DNA of 36,111 nt from Saccharofermentans sp. (GCA_024403795.1 JAKSRD010000022.1:1-36111); one strand, 5' to 3'. Numbered from the stretch's first letter, positions 1-8,564 are shown. The notes: generated by a model not told the origin, from the letters alone. Made by a program: numbers and translations.

Positions 1-1
1 C

Positions 2-136
2 AGAAGTGAAGAGAAATTGTGTAGTTCTGTTGCATGCGAGTAGAAGAGTACCTGAAGTTTTACCTGGAAATCGCGCGGGAATGCCTGAAAATCAGGTAAA
101 ACATGCGGCAGCACCCTGAGGTTTTACCAGACTTTC
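2..136. repeat. Dispersed repeat, left-end copy (inverted relative to right end)
   Basis: Positions 2-135 match the reverse complement of 35978-36111 without gaps and with 6 mismatches (about 95%). It holds an outer unique part (2-47), a TACCTGA-AGTTT-TACCTG unit at 50-66 and the 41-nt palindromic core at 91-131, which is also found at 26001. No coding capacity is visible. The two terminal copies face each other. Because they coincide with the window ends, an assembly break at a multi-copy repeat is the simplest explanation. Confidence 0.9.
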
Positions 137-160
137 AGCAGTCATACTTCTATAAGCAGA

Positions 161-220
161 CCACGCTATGTCGAGAAAACCCGTGAATACGGCGTTTTCG
201 GGAAGTTTTGGGTAAACACC
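161..220 (-). repeat. Second repeat family, copy A, with hairpin
   Basis: Read on the minus strand, 220 down to 190 matches 34849-34879 on the plus strand at 27 of 31 positions. Just inside it is a hairpin (175-199) with arms GAAAACCCG and CGG-C-GTTTTC. The other copy keeps the same GAAAAC/GTTTTC pairing although its loop differs. Function unknown; no gene overlaps it. Confidence 0.6.
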
Positions 221-250
221 TACTCCTCTCTTCTATGCTCGCCAATAACA

Positions 251-286
251 AAACAGGCCAAAGTTTTTCAACTTTGACCTGTTTTT
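251..286. terminator. Bidirectional rho-independent terminator
   Basis: A strong stem (AACAGG-c-CAAAGTT paired with AACTTTG-a-CCTGTT, 4-nt loop) is followed by TTTTT on the plus strand and by a T-rich tail on the minus strand. It can end the rubrerythrin transcript coming from the right, about 90 nt past its stop codon, and any transcript entering from the left. Confidence 0.75.
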
Positions 287-375
287 GACTGATTATTTGT
301 CTCGATAGACTGCGTCATCTTAATTAAAGAAATCGCTCATTTGAGACAGCCTTTCTTTTTGGAGTTAACTATAGA

Positions 376-912
376 TCAATAGTTCTCTGCGTTGATCTCG
401 AAGTAACTCTGAGGATGAGCGCAAACGGGGCAAACTTCGGGTGCCTTTGTGCCGACAACGATGTGTCCGCAGTTCCTGCACTCCCAAACTTTTACTTCGC
501 TCTTGGCGAAAACTTCCTGTGCCTCGACATTCTTAAGGAGAGCTCTGTATCTCTCTTCATGATGCTTCTCGATCGCAGCAACCATTCTGAACTTAGCGGC
601 AAGAGCCTTGAAGCCTTCCTCTTCTGCCGTCTTAGCAAAACCTTCGTACATGTCTGTCCACTCGAAGTTCTCGCCGTCTGCAGCAGCTCCGAGGTTTTCA
701 GCTGTTGTGCCGATGCCCTCTAACTCCTTGAACCACATCTTTGCATGCTCTTTCTCATTTTCAGCTGTTTTAAGGAAGATGGCTGCGATCTGCTCATAGC
801 CTTCCTTCTTAGCCGTAGAAGCAAAATACGTGTACTTGTTTCTTGCCTGAGACTCACCTGCAAAAGCAGCCTGAAGGTTCTTCTCTGTCTGTGTACCTGC
901 GTACTTACTCAT
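376..912 (-). CDS. rbr: Rubrerythrin
   Basis: A non-heme di-iron peroxidase that reduces hydrogen peroxide to water in the cytoplasm of anaerobes, with electrons arriving through its rubredoxin-like centre. The 178 residues are normal for classical rubrerythrin. The N-terminal four-helix ferritin-like part has the iron ligand pattern E20, E53-x-x-H56, E97 and E115-x-x-H118. The C-terminal rubredoxin-like part has C145-x-x-C148 and C161-x-x-C164. The ATG at 912 is preceded by AGGAGG at 8-nt spacing, which fixes the start. It appears monocistronic, with a -10 box (TATAAT, 960-965 minus) upstream and a terminator downstream at 251-286. I saw no convincing PerR box, so peroxide control is not shown by the sequence. 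Confidence 0.97.
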   Translation of the reverse strand: MSKYAGTQTEKNLQAAFAGESQARNKYTYFASTAKKEGYEQIAAIFLKTAENEKEHAKMWFKELEGIGTTAENLGAAADGENFEWTDMYEGFAKTAEEEGFKALAAKFRMVAAIEKHHEERYRALLKNVEAQEVFAKSEVKVWECRNCGHIVVGTKAPEVCPVCAHPQSYFEINAENY

Positions 913-959
913 TTTAAATTCCTCCTAAGTATAAATAATCCGCTGTTTATCATGTGTCT

Positions 960-991
960 ATTATAAGACTTCGAACAGAGAATTGGTACAA
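960..991 (-). promoter_or_regulatory. Putative sigma-A promoter of rubrerythrin
   Basis: There is a perfect TATAAT at 960-965 (minus) about 48 nt upstream of the start codon. A possible -35 TTGTAC at 986-991 lies 20 nt away, longer than the usual 16-18, so only the -10 is well supported. Confidence 0.4.
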
Positions 992-1001
992 CAGTAAATT
1001 A

Positions 1002-4000
1002 TCACTCTGTCCTCAAAGCCGTTACGGGATCCTGTCTCGAAGCCGTCTTTGACGGTATGAGTCCTCCGATGAGCGTAAGCACGACACTCAACAATATGAG
1101 GATGATGGCTGCCTGCCAGGGCAAGATCGCGCTGACTTCTGTCGAATCTGCAAGCTTATGTATCAAAGCATTGATAGGTATGAGCGATACTGCAGAGATT
1201 CCGACACCGAAGAGTCCTGCCAGGAATCCGGTGATCATGGTCTCGGCGTTGAATACTTCAGCAACGTTGTGCTTAGAAGCACCCATGGCACGAAGGATAC
1301 CGATCTCTTTACGGCGTTCCAAAACGCTGATGTACGTGATGACACCGATCATGATGGAGGATACGACAAGAGAGATCGCAACGAAAGCAATGAGCACATA
1401 TGAGATCGTGTTAATGATCTTTGTAACAGACTTCATCAAAGCTCCGACAATATCCGTGTAAACGATCTTCTTATCTTCTTCGCCTGAAGATTCGACCATC
1501 TTGTTATAGTCGTTCAAGATCGTCGTAATCTGATCTTTTGACTCAAAGTCCTTAGGATAGATCGTTATCGACTGGAGATCTTCCTTGTCGCAGTAACCGA
1601 ATGCAACGAGATTGCCTTCTGCAGAGGAGGCATTACCGCTCATCATCTCGCTCATGAACGATGCGAGCTCACTCTCACCCATATTGAACTTGAAAGCTTC
1701 CGCAAATGCATCCTGATCGACCGTAAGAGCATCACCGAAGTCTTTGAACGTATCCTGAAGAGCCTTTGTCATGTTCTCTGCAAGCTGTGTAACGACCATG
1801 GATATGGCGTTGGTGATTCCCTTGCTTATCTGACCTACCATGTCGGAAGTCATATCGGAAACATTGGACATGACTGTGGAGATTATCTCATCAACATTTA
1901 CGGCTGTTGAGATCGTATATGTGATCTTGTTCTTTGCTCTGTCAGTGTTCATGTACTCCTGGATCGATTCCTCAAGGGCCTTCGGGTCAGGGAGATCGTT
2001 CTGTGATGCATATTCGCTGTATGCGTCAAGGAGAGCCTCTGCAACTGCCTGAGCCTGCTCCTGGGTAATGTCGATATTATCCGTTACCTCTTTCAGCATG
2101 ATCTCAGACTGTTCCTCGACGATACCGCGACCCCTGTCGCTTCCAAGATAAGCACTGAAAGCCTGAGCCAAAGCTTCCCTATCCATTGTTGTCGGATCGA
2201 GTCCTTCTTCCTGAGCATAGATCAGGAAATCAGTTGTAATGGCCATCAGAGACTTCTCGAATACATCCATGTCGATGTTTGCAGCACCGCTCTCCTGAAT
2301 GATCTTGATAAGCTGTTCTTTCAGAACGGCACTTCCTTCGGGCGATTTGATAAATGCCGCTATGGCATCGGGAAGGTTTGCATAATTGGTAGACGGATTT
2401 GCAGAAGCATAATCGATATAATCCTGCAAAAGGGATGAGATTCCCTGTCCCAATGCCTTTGTATCGACCTTCAGTTCGACACCTTCAAGAAGTCCGGAGA
2501 TCGCATCGGAATCCAGACCGGGCATGGCTCCTCCGAAAGCTCCCGAAAGATCGATGCCGCTCATATCACCGAAAGCATCTTCGTCGAATTTGATCTTATC
2601 TTCATCGAACTTGAAAGCGTTCTGGATCTTATCTTCATCGATCTCGAAAAGATCGCCCATATCAAAGTCGCTCTCTTCCTCGTCGAATCTGATACCGGAA
2701 AGCACATTGACTTCACGGTCGGCAAGCTGTGCCTTAACGATATCGGCATTCTCCGCTTCTGCTCTGAGTTCTTCCACAAGATCGCAGCCGTAATAGATTC
2801 CGGAATCAAGCATCCAGATATCCTGATCAGGCTTAGGCTGGACAATGCCGACGATCTTGAGATCGCGTGATTCATCCAAGAGATCGCGCATAAACTCTTT
2901 GTTGCCGCTCATGTCGGTATAGACCTTCTGCTTCGTATCGTATTTATACAGATTGAATGCAGGAACAACCTTAAAAGTTGTTCCCATAAAATCCTCATAA
3001 TGCCATGTGTAGTAATCCTGATCTGATTCGACCTCAACACCGTTGCTGAAGTCTCTGATCATGGAGTCGAGCTCGTCGGAATCACGAAGACCGAATGTAT
3101 AGATGATATAATCCGACAATGAACCGTTCTGCGTAAGGACAAGTACTGCTTCAGAAGAATTCTCCGGCCATCTTCCGGTCTTGATGTCGTACTGATTAAT
3201 GTACAAATCCTCATTCTCAGGCATCTCGAAAAATACATTCATGCTGTAAGCAGACGTAAACATGCTTGAAGAAGAAAGTCCCATTGAAGCAAAATCTTCA
3301 TTCGGGTTGACCTGTCTGTAATCTCCTGTTCCTCTGTCATAACGGTAAATGTGCGGCGTTACGCCATAGGAATACTCGACACCGTTTGTAAGTTCATAGA
3401 TATTCGTCTTGCCGCTGTCAAAGTATTCTTTCAAAGAGTAAAGGTCATTGGATCTTACCGTTGAAAGGATCTTGGAGACAGACGGAACTTCGGTGATCTC
3501 ACCCGCTTTTGCCGGTTCCCAGGTATCTGTCGGTACCATCATGAGCGACATGAACGAGATGGATGTATTCTCGATCGACAGCGGATATTGCGATAATGTC
3601 TGCGACTCTATCTTATCGATATATGTGCTGACACCGTTCGATAATGACAGGATCAATGCAATGCCGATGATGCCGATGGAACCCGCAAAAGCAACAAGGA
3701 TCGTTCTTGCTTTCTTTGTCCACAGGTTGTTAAAGCTCAACGCAAGAGATGTGAAGAAATTCATTGATGCTCTTCCGAGATTCTTATGTACCGGAGCAGC
3801 AGCACCTGCTTTCTCTTCAGGCTTGAACGGATCAGTATCACCGATGATATGTCCGTCCTTTACTCTTACGATTCTTGTCGCGTACTGTTCTGCCAGCTCA
3901 GGATTGTGTGTAACCATGACAACCAGACGGTCCTTAGCTACCTCCTTGAGCAAGTCCATAACCTGAACGCTTGTCTCCGTATCAAGAGCACCCGTAGGCT

Positions 4001-4499
4001 CATCTGCAAGCAGGATATCCGGATCGTTGACGAGAGCTCTTGCTATCGCAACTCTCTGCATCTGTCCGCCCGACATCTGATTAGGCTTCTTGTGAGCCTG
4101 CTCGCGAAGTCCTACCTTGGCAAGAGCATCAAGTGCTTTCTGCTTACGGTCTCTCTTGGAGATGCCGCTGATGGTAAGTGCAAGCTCGACATTAGAGAGA
4201 ACAGTCTGATGCGGGATCAGATTGTAACTCTGGAATACAAAGCCGATCGTGTGGTTACGGTATGAGTCCCAGTCTCTGTCCTTATAACGCTTGGTTGATA
4301 CACCGTTGATGATGAGGTCACCGGAATCATAGCGGTCAAGACCTCCGATAATATTAAGTAATGTTGTCTTACCTGAACCGGACGGTCCGAGGATTGCCAC
4401 GAATTCATTGTCCCTGAGACTTAATGACACGCCGTCCAAAGCTCTCTGAACAAGATTGCCTGTTCTGTACTCTTTACGAATATCCTTTATCTGAAGCAT
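1002..4499 (-). CDS. ABC exporter, ATPase fused to FtsX-like permease with very large extracellular domain
   Basis: A single-chain exporter half of MacB/FtsX architecture. The ATPase domain is residues 1-235: Walker A GPSGSGKT (38-45), signature MSGGQ (142-146), Walker B ILLADE (162-167), H-loop His198. A first TM helix lies near 265-287, followed by about 740 extracellular residues. The FtsX permease core with three TM helices is near 1030-1150 and carries a cytoplasmic RRKEIGILRAMGAS loop. The extracellular part is acidic, Met/Ala-rich and probably helical, with repeated FDEDKI-like segments near 540-580. Family members move peptides, lipoproteins or antibiotics or act as mechanotransmitters; the substrate cannot be told. 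I chose the ATG at 4499 because AAGGGG sits 6 nt before it. The upstream in-frame GTG (4520) lies inside a leader stem-loop and lacks a ribosome site. Confidence 0.9.
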   Translation of the reverse strand: MLQIKDIRKEYRTGNLVQRALDGVSLSLRDNEFVAILGPSGSGKTTLLNIIGGLDRYDSGDLIINGVSTKRYKDRDWDSYRNHTIGFVFQSYNLIPHQTVLSNVELALTISGISKRDRKQKALDALAKVGLREQAHKKPNQMSGGQMQRVAIARALVNDPDILLADEPTGALDTETSVQVMDLLKEVAKDRLVVMVTHNPELAEQYATRIVRVKDGHIIGDTDPFKPEEKAGAAAPVHKNLGRASMNFFTSLALSFNNLWTKKARTILVAFAGSIGIIGIALILSLSNGVSTYIDKIESQTLSQYPLSIENTSISFMSLMMVPTDTWEPAKAGEITEVPSVSKILSTVRSNDLYSLKEYFDSGKTNIYELTNGVEYSYGVTPHIYRYDRGTGDYRQVNPNEDFASMGLSSSSMFTSAYSMNVFFEMPENEDLYINQYDIKTGRWPENSSEAVLVLTQNGSLSDYIIYTFGLRDSDELDSMIRDFSNGVEVESDQDYYTWHYEDFMGTTFKVVPAFNLYKYDTKQKVYTDMSGNKEFMRDLLDESRDLKIVGIVQPKPDQDIWMLDSGIYYGCDLVEELRAEAENADIVKAQLADREVNVLSGIRFDEEESDFDMGDLFEIDEDKIQNAFKFDEDKIKFDEDAFGDMSGIDLSGAFGGAMPGLDSDAISGLLEGVELKVDTKALGQGISSLLQDYIDYASANPSTNYANLPDAIAAFIKSPEGSAVLKEQLIKIIQESGAANIDMDVFEKSLMAITTDFLIYAQEEGLDPTTMDREALAQAFSAYLGSDRGRGIVEEQSEIMLKEVTDNIDITQEQAQAVAEALLDAYSEYASQNDLPDPKALEESIQEYMNTDRAKNKITYTISTAVNVDEIISTVMSNVSDMTSDMVGQISKGITNAISMVVTQLAENMTKALQDTFKDFGDALTVDQDAFAEAFKFNMGESELASFMSEMMSGNASSAEGNLVAFGYCDKEDLQSITIYPKDFESKDQITTILNDYNKMVESSGEEDKKIVYTDIVGALMKSVTKIINTISYVLIAFVAISLVVSSIMIGVITYISVLERRKEIGILRAMGASKHNVAEVFNAETMITGFLAGLFGVGISAVSLIPINALIHKLADSTEVSAILPWQAAIILILLSVVLTLIGGLIPSKTASRQDPVTALRTE

Positions 4500-4512
4500 A
4501 ACTTTCCCCTTC

Positions 4513-4554
4513 GGTCGCACAATATCGGTCCGTTAACAACGGACTTACGCGACC
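4513..4554 (-). promoter_or_regulatory. Nested stem-loop in the leader of the ABC exporter gene
   Basis: Outer arms GGTCGC (513-518) and GCGACC (549-554) enclose an inner perfect hairpin GTCCGTT (528-534) and AACGGAC (538-544). The structure ends about 14 nt before the start codon, next to the AAGGGG ribosome site, so folding could affect translation. No T-run follows, so it is not a simple terminator. Confidence 0.45.
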
Positions 4555-4591
4555 TTTTCTCCTATCCCAAAAACTATCTATCCTGTCTCCG

Positions 4592-4617
4592 AAGCTCCCG
4601 GATCATATGGGGAGCTT
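4592..4617 (-). terminator. Stem-loop over the stop codon of the SseB-like gene
   Basis: An 8-bp perfect stem (AAGCTCCC with GGGAGCTT, 10-nt loop) contains the TGA of the upstream gene. There is no T-tract on the minus strand, so it is weak as a terminator and may instead protect the mRNA 3' end or attenuate read-through into the exporter gene. Confidence 0.3.
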
Positions 4618-6057
4618 TGAATAAAGCCACTGTATCTTCTCCGGCATGCCTGCATTGTTCATCTTTGAAAACAGCTGGAACTGGATCTTCCTGATCGACT
4701 TCATGTGCGGCTTCATTGCTTCTGCAATACCCTTGCACTCAGCTGCAAATGCATCTTCAGGACAATCAACTATGCACATATATGCCTTGTCATCACGGTT
4801 ATCCGCAGGAGCGCAAATGAGGATCAAAAGCTTTCCGATATTTGCATGAGCTCCGCAATATGTCTTAACGGAATTCTCAATGGCGAGGAATTCCGGTGTG
4901 TTTACGGGATTCGAGATGACGATCCTCTGAACATTCGGACCGCCGCTGGCAAGGAACTGGTCCAATGCCTTGTTGCCTGAACCGCCCAAAGCACGTGACG
5001 GATTATCTGCAGCGCCCTCACCGAATCTCTTCTTGAAGATCACGGTCTTAACCATATCGTTGATGAGCTGTGTCGGAATCGTTATCGTAACGGGTCCGCC
5101 CGGATTGACAAGGAATCCCTGGTGATGCTCATCTCTTGAGATAGCAGCAACCTGGGCAAAGTTCAATGCAAGACACTTATCGGGTCCGCCCTCTTTACCG
5201 AAGCCTCTTTCCATTGCTTTTCTCGCAAGCTTAAAGTCAGTAAATACAGGAAGAAGCGATGCGTTGGAACCGTTCTTGGGAGTAACGCTGATAAAACCGA
5301 CCGTGCTCTTGCCGTTAGCTGCCTTTGAGATCTTGGCAATGGTTACAAACTCTGTCGTCATAAGGCAATCCATGGTGCTTCCGAAGAATGCCGGATTCTT
5401 ACCGTATTTGCCATACTCGCAAAGCATTGCGATCGTTCTCGGATTACCGAGATTAGCCATTCCTCTGCATGACGGATCATCCATGTTCTCGACGCCTGCG
5501 GAGTCCGTAAGGATAGCAAACTTCATGATGGGGCTGGATGCATCCTCATCCGGATTTGTCGGCAACGGTATGTCGCCTCTCGTTATCTCAAGCTCGACTC
5601 TCTCGTCAGAAGCTTCGTCAACATATTCTCTGTCATCATTCTTGATCTTCTCGATCTTAACTGAAAACTTGTTGCCGTATCCCTGGTAGAGGAAAACCTC
5701 ACTGCCTGCCTTTACGGAGCCTCTGAGGTTACCGCGTACGATAAGATTGCCTTCGGTCTGCGGTGCAGCGTCCATGGGGATTTCATCACAGCAGATGAAG
5801 AAGGTCATTCCTTCAGGTACGGTGTCTTCGTTAAGGATCTTGGCAGCAGCCATTCTTGCCTGCTCATCGATCTCGTCACTTGATTTGACCAGTTCCTCCT
5901 GAGCCTGCTGTCTCTCTTCGGCTCTGGCGATCTTATCCTGTTTATCCTCCTCGCGTGCCTCGAGGATTATCTTCATCTCATCGGAGATGTTACTTGCCGT
6001 ATTCTCAGCCGGTTTGTTCTCTTGAGCGTCATTCTTTTTCTTGCTGAATAAACCCAT
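4603..6057 (-). CDS. SseB-family protein with coiled N-terminus and translation-factor-like barrel
   Basis: 484 residues, cytoplasmic (no signal or TM). Residues 1-80 are charged and probably coiled-coil. Residues about 85-165 look like the domain-2 beta-barrel of EF-Tu-type GTPases (pattern GNLIVRGNLRGSVKAGSEVFL). Residues about 190-340 fit the SseB N-terminal domain (LLPVFTDFKLARKAM, then FLVNPGGPVTI), and 385-484 fit the SseB C-terminal domain. SseB proteins were first linked to serine sensitivity; their biochemical role is not known. The ATG at 6057 is the natural start after the extended -10 at 6099, although its ribosome site (GGGG, 13 nt away) is weak. The next gene on this strand is the ABC exporter; no link between them is evident. 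Confidence 0.75.
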   Translation of the reverse strand: MGLFSKKKNDAQENKPAENTASNISDEMKIILEAREEDKQDKIARAEERQQAQEELVKSSDEIDEQARMAAAKILNEDTVPEGMTFFICCDEIPMDAAPQTEGNLIVRGNLRGSVKAGSEVFLYQGYGNKFSVKIEKIKNDDREYVDEASDERVELEITRGDIPLPTNPDEDASSPIMKFAILTDSAGVENMDDPSCRGMANLGNPRTIAMLCEYGKYGKNPAFFGSTMDCLMTTEFVTIAKISKAANGKSTVGFISVTPKNGSNASLLPVFTDFKLARKAMERGFGKEGGPDKCLALNFAQVAAISRDEHHQGFLVNPGGPVTITIPTQLINDMVKTVIFKKRFGEGAADNPSRALGGSGNKALDQFLASGGPNVQRIVISNPVNTPEFLAIENSVKTYCGAHANIGKLLILICAPADNRDDKAYMCIVDCPEDAFAAECKGIAEAMKPHMKSIRKIQFQLFSKMNNAGMPEKIQWLYSKLPI

Positions 6058-6098
6058 ATTATCGGAGATTCCCCCTATTTATTAATTATCAAAAAGAG

Positions 6099-6107
6099 AT
6101 TATAGCA
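6099..6107 (-). promoter_or_regulatory. Extended -10 promoter of the SseB-like gene
   Basis: TGCTATAAT on the minus strand, an exact TGn-TATAAT extended -10 element, about 42 nt upstream of the start codon. No clear -35 is needed for this promoter class. Confidence 0.5.
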
Positions 6108-6145
6108 CATCCGGAACCAATATTCCCTCAATATTCCCTTATACC

Positions 6146-6175
6146 TTTACAGTCTGTGTCTCTGAGTAATAGAAT
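6146..6175 (+). promoter_or_regulatory. Sigma-A promoter of the TerB-like gene
   Basis: TTTACA (6146-6151) and TAGAAT (6170-6175) are separated by 18 nt. The expected transcript starts near 6182, about 30 nt before the ATG at 6213. It faces away from the 6099 promoter, so the two genes are divergently expressed. Confidence 0.5.
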
Positions 6176-6212
6176 AACTTCACGGTTTCAAACTTTCCGG
6201 GAGGTTAGCTCT

Positions 6213-6833
6213 ATGGAGTACGACAGACAGGACATTTTGGATAAAGCTGCTCAGGCTTACGATCATGCAGAATCGACCATCAGAGCTTTGGACGGTGTTT
6301 TTCATGAGATTACCAAGTGCGATTACGACCCGGAGATCACGCTTGCTCAATTTGACATGATCCTTCAGGGTGTCCTGCTGAGCGTTGCCTGTGCGGACGG
6401 TGTTTTCGAGCCCATTGAACAGGATTTTATTCAGCAGTTTGCAATGCACGGAGACCTGCTCGAATTCATCAACAACAAATTCAAGGACGATCTGGCGGTG
6501 GAACTCACTTGGGAACTCATAGCCGAGCTTCCGGAAGAGGTTGCCGCATCCCTCTTGAACGTCTTGCCGCAGGTCCTGGACGAACAGTGCGAAGAATTGG
6601 TAATTCCTCTTGCCGCAATCGATTTCTCTTACAGCAGATACGGTGACGTATGCACCACGCCCGGTGATTTCCTTAAATCGATCGAGACAGACATGATCAG
6701 CATCGCATGCCTTTTGGCAGTTGTTGATTCCGAAGGCACTGATGACGAACTGAACGCGGCCGTTACCATGATGTACGAGCTCGAAGGCAAGCACTGGAGA
6801 GAGTTGCTTTCCGGCAGAGCTTTGGGCTCATAA
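6213..6833 (+). CDS. TerB-like alpha-helical protein
   Basis: 206 residues, all-helical and acidic, with no signal peptide or TM segment, so probably cytoplasmic. The stretch LSVACADGVFEPIEQDFI (about residues 52-69) resembles the metal-binding TerB motif, where acidic residues follow an A-DG turn. The C-terminal half contains a second, weaker SIACLLAVVDSEG-type segment. TerB-domain proteins are scattered accessory proteins; no specific role can be given. The start at 6213 is chosen because GGGAGG precedes it by 8 nt, whereas the longer reading frame from 6156 begins upstream of the likely transcription start. Confidence 0.6.
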   Translation: MEYDRQDILDKAAQAYDHAESTIRALDGVFHEITKCDYDPEITLAQFDMILQGVLLSVACADGVFEPIEQDFIQQFAMHGDLLEFINNKFKDDLAVELTWELIAELPEEVAASLLNVLPQVLDEQCEELVIPLAAIDFSYSRYGDVCTTPGDFLKSIETDMISIACLLAVVDSEGTDDELNAAVTMMYELEGKHWRELLSGRALGS

Positions 6834-6931
6834 GAACGGCATTTTGTCCCATAAACAGAGGCCTTCCCAAAGACCACCCCTCCCTGATGTGTTATACTCT
6901 AAGGTACGTGAAAACGTAGGGAGGGAAGAAT

Positions 6932-8428
6932 ATGGAAAAGAAGAAAAAGGTTCTGATCATAGCCGGTTCGGCAGGCGGAGCATTATTGATCGCTTTGATA
7001 GCAGTCATAGCAGTATTATCCAACAGACCGGCAGCCATACTCGGCAGCAGCATCAATAACACTCTTAAGGACGCCGAGAAGATCGAGGTTTTCAAGATCA
7101 TCGAAGACACGGCTAACGGCGGCTCAGTCTCATTATCTGCCAATCTTGATGAATATGCCGATGATGTAAAGGTCGATGCCAAATACTACTCAGATATCAA
7201 GGATCTTAAGGGTGCTTTTAACATGACTTGGACTGAAGACGACGAGACTTTCCTTCAGACCGACATCAGATACAACGACAAAAGCGTAACAATGAGCGCA
7301 CCCGAGTTTTTCGACGGTACATACGGTGTTAATCTCGGCAAACTTGAGAAGAATCTTCCGGGTTCGATCTTCGACCCTGATGAAGAGACAGATTATTCTT
7401 TGGACGATGATGAGTTCGAATTCCTTCTTAACCTTCAGGAGTATGTAAAGAATGACAAGAATCTCAGTAAAGAGTCGGCGAAGATCCAGAAGAAGTACTG
7501 TACACTTGCGATCAAGAAGATCCTGAAGTATTCAGAAGTCTCCAGGTCGACAAAGACTATTACCGTCGGAGAAGATAACATCCGTTGCAGGGTCATCTCC
7601 ATCACTCTCGACGGAGAGGCACTTGCAAACATCGGCGAGGATCTCATCAATTACGCTCTCGAAGACAAAGAACTGGAGTCTTATCTCACGCTTGCTTTCT
7701 CCAACATCGGATTCTATACGGATACAGAAGATCTCGTCGATGATTTCTACGATGAACTTGAAGCAACTCTGGAAGACATTGAAGAATACAGAGAATCGGA
7801 AAAAGTTGAGATCATTACTGATTTCTATATCACATCTTCAAGCAGGATCGCCGAGTTTAATCTTACTTTCAAGGATGAAGAAAGTGAACAGGAGTTATCA
7901 TTGGTGCTCGGCAAAGACATATCAAAGTCCGAAGAGATGAGTTTCTTTTACAAAAAAGTAAACGACATGAAGGCTGAAGAGATCTCCGTAACTTACGAAG
8001 TCAAGGAGAACACAAACAAAGCTTTCGAGGCTGACATTAAGTTCAAGGATGAATTTGAACGTTTCTATTCCAGCACCGGCAAACGCACTGAAAATTCCAA
8101 GATCAAGCTCAAGTGGAATAAGAAGGACGGCGAGTGCGAATTTAAGTTCGACAATGATAACGACGATTCTTACGTTATCAAGGGCATTCTCACCGAGAAA
8201 GGCGACAAACTGACATTCGTTCTTACGAACATCAGAGAAGACGGCGAAGCCGTAGAGAAGATCAAGTCACTTGAACTCACGATCATCGTCGACAGGAACG
8301 ATCCCACACCTAAAGTATCATCACGTTATACCGAAATCACAACTCTTAACGAGCGTGATTTCAAGCATCTTTCCGGAGATATCAAAGACGGCATCAAGGA
8401 CGTCATAAAAGATACCCTCGGGTGGTGA
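6932..8428 (+). CDS. Membrane-anchored acidic extracellular protein, function unknown
   Basis: 498 residues. A short basic N-terminus (EKKKK) is followed by one hydrophobic helix (about 7-30) and then a long, highly charged, Asp/Glu/Lys-rich extracytoplasmic domain with beta-strand-like alternation. This is consistent with a protein held on the outer face of the membrane. No catalytic motif is recognised. The start has a clear AGGGAGG at 6-nt spacing, and the gene ends at a strong terminator (8468-8505), so it is probably its own unit. Lipid- or ligand-binding cell-surface roles are possible but cannot be read from the sequence. Confidence 0.8.
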   Translation: MEKKKKVLIIAGSAGGALLIALIAVIAVLSNRPAAILGSSINNTLKDAEKIEVFKIIEDTANGGSVSLSANLDEYADDVKVDAKYYSDIKDLKGAFNMTWTEDDETFLQTDIRYNDKSVTMSAPEFFDGTYGVNLGKLEKNLPGSIFDPDEETDYSLDDDEFEFLLNLQEYVKNDKNLSKESAKIQKKYCTLAIKKILKYSEVSRSTKTITVGEDNIRCRVISITLDGEALANIGEDLINYALEDKELESYLTLAFSNIGFYTDTEDLVDDFYDELEATLEDIEEYRESEKVEIITDFYITSSSRIAEFNLTFKDEESEQELSLVLGKDISKSEEMSFFYKKVNDMKAEEISVTYEVKENTNKAFEADIKFKDEFERFYSSTGKRTENSKIKLKWNKKDGECEFKFDNDNDDSYVIKGILTEKGDKLTFVLTNIREDGEAVEKIKSLELTIIVDRNDPTPKVSSRYTEITTLNERDFKHLSGDIKDGIKDVIKDTLGW

Positions 8429-8467
8429 AATTCACCAATTTTCTTGATAATTACTTATTAGTTGACC

Positions 8468-8505
8468 AAAGCCCCGCTTATTTAATTAGGCGGGGCTTTG
8501 TTTTA
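8468..8505 (+). terminator. Rho-independent terminator
   Basis: Perfect 10-bp stem AAAGCCCCGC / GCGGGGCTTT with a 12-nt AT-rich loop, followed by GTTTT. It ends the 6932 transcript. Its right arm lies in the spacer of the putative pnt promoter. Confidence 0.9.
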
Positions 8506-8509
8506 TACT
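8481..8509 (+). promoter_or_regulatory. Putative promoter of the pnt operon
   Basis: TTTAAT (8481-8486), 17-nt spacer, TATACT (8504-8509). It sits inside the terminator region of the previous gene; transcription would start near 8517 and give a short leader of about 48 nt. Confidence 0.4.
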
Positions 8510-8522
8510 TTTTTTGTACGGA

Positions 8523-8550
8523 GTGCCTAAAAAAGGCACTATCTTAGGCA
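8523..8550 (+). promoter_or_regulatory. Alternative hairpins in the pnt leader
   Basis: GTGCCT (523-528) can pair with AGGCAC (534-539), or TGCCTAA (524-530) can pair with TTAGGCA (544-550). The two folds exclude each other and lie just before the ribosome site (AGAGAGG) of pntAA. The leader also has the self-complementary GTGCGCAC next to the ATG. A regulatory switch is inferred, not shown. Confidence 0.4.
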
Positions 8551-8564
8551 AGAGAGGTGCGCAC

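Noticed and set aside
6180..6794. 204-residue minus-strand frame opposite the TerB-like gene
   Set aside because: No ribosome site and no domain; the plus frame has GGGAGG and a promoter at the right distance.
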